NCBI GenBank assembly: GCA_003454335.1
Contig: DMKK01000156.1
Span: 6,065 to 11,662, forward strand
Length of the DNA: 5,598 nt
Reading direction: 5' to 3'
DNA from: Gammaproteobacteria bacterium
Lineage (GTDB): Bacteria; Pseudomonadota; Gammaproteobacteria; UBA9214
Every line of letters starts with the position of its first letter. Position 1 is the first letter of the stretch. The notes beneath the pieces were generated by a model, which ran no database searches, had not been told where the DNA came from, and was given only the letters and a program-made list of their open reading frames with translations. Both the position numbers and the translations under genes were made by a program. Positions 5,578 to 5,598 of the stretch are shown here, piece after piece.

Positions 5578-5598
5578 GTAGGAGCGCCGTCCCCGGCG
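5578..5598 (+). repeat. REP-like element of the GTAGGAGC type, cut by the window edge
   Basis: GTAGGAG (5578-5584) is followed by a hairpin CGCCG-TCCC-CGGCG (5585-5598) that ends on the last base. A GTAG head followed by a short GC-rich imperfect palindrome is the architecture of REP elements in Pseudomonas and relatives, which are linked to RAYT (TnpA-REP) transposases. It lies about 60 bases upstream of cysZ. The rest of the element and any partner copy are outside the window. Confidence 0.55.

Overview
The window looks like chromosomal DNA of a gammaproteobacterium. The DksA core, the CysZ protein and the dispersed GTAGGA palindromes all fit that group, and DksA matches the E. coli protein almost residue for residue at its functional sites. 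A CbbY-type phosphatase and a SulP anion transporter would suit a Chromatiales-like or other autotrophic or sulfur-oxidising lineage. That is inference, because no Rubisco or sulfur-oxidation gene lies in the window.

Layout from left to right: (1) 1-1495, minus strand, the first 498 codons of a SulP/SLC26 anion permease, cut by the left edge inside its C-terminal STAS domain. (2) 1593-1620, a textbook intrinsic terminator that ends the next gene. (3) 1646-2275, minus strand, dksA, carrying a Lys/Ala-rich histone-H1-like N-terminal extension of about 70 residues. (4) 2276-2516, a divergent intergenic region with a near-consensus sigma-70 promoter for dksA whose -10 element sits inside an inverted repeat. 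(5) 2517-3290, plus strand, a CbbY-type HAD phosphatase overlapping by four bases (ATGA) with (6) 3287-4447, plus strand, a class I/II PLP-dependent aminotransferase. The pair forms a translationally coupled two-gene operon followed by a probable terminator hairpin. (7) 4582-4728, plus strand, a 48-residue single-span membrane protein candidate with a strong Shine-Dalgarno sequence. (8) 4736-4774, a REP-like palindrome that contains the stop codon of (9) cysZ, 4770-5519, minus strand. (10) 5578-5598, the start of a second REP-like element of the GTAGGAGC type, cut by the right edge.

Two inorganic-anion uptake genes (SulP and CysZ) bracket a stringent-response regulator and a small metabolic operon. 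Each block has its own strand or terminator, so the window reads as several independent transcription units rather than one pathway. I see no phage, IS, CRISPR, tRNA or rRNA signal. The least explained items are the small membrane ORF, the coupling of a CbbY phosphatase to an aminotransferase, and the basic tail on DksA.
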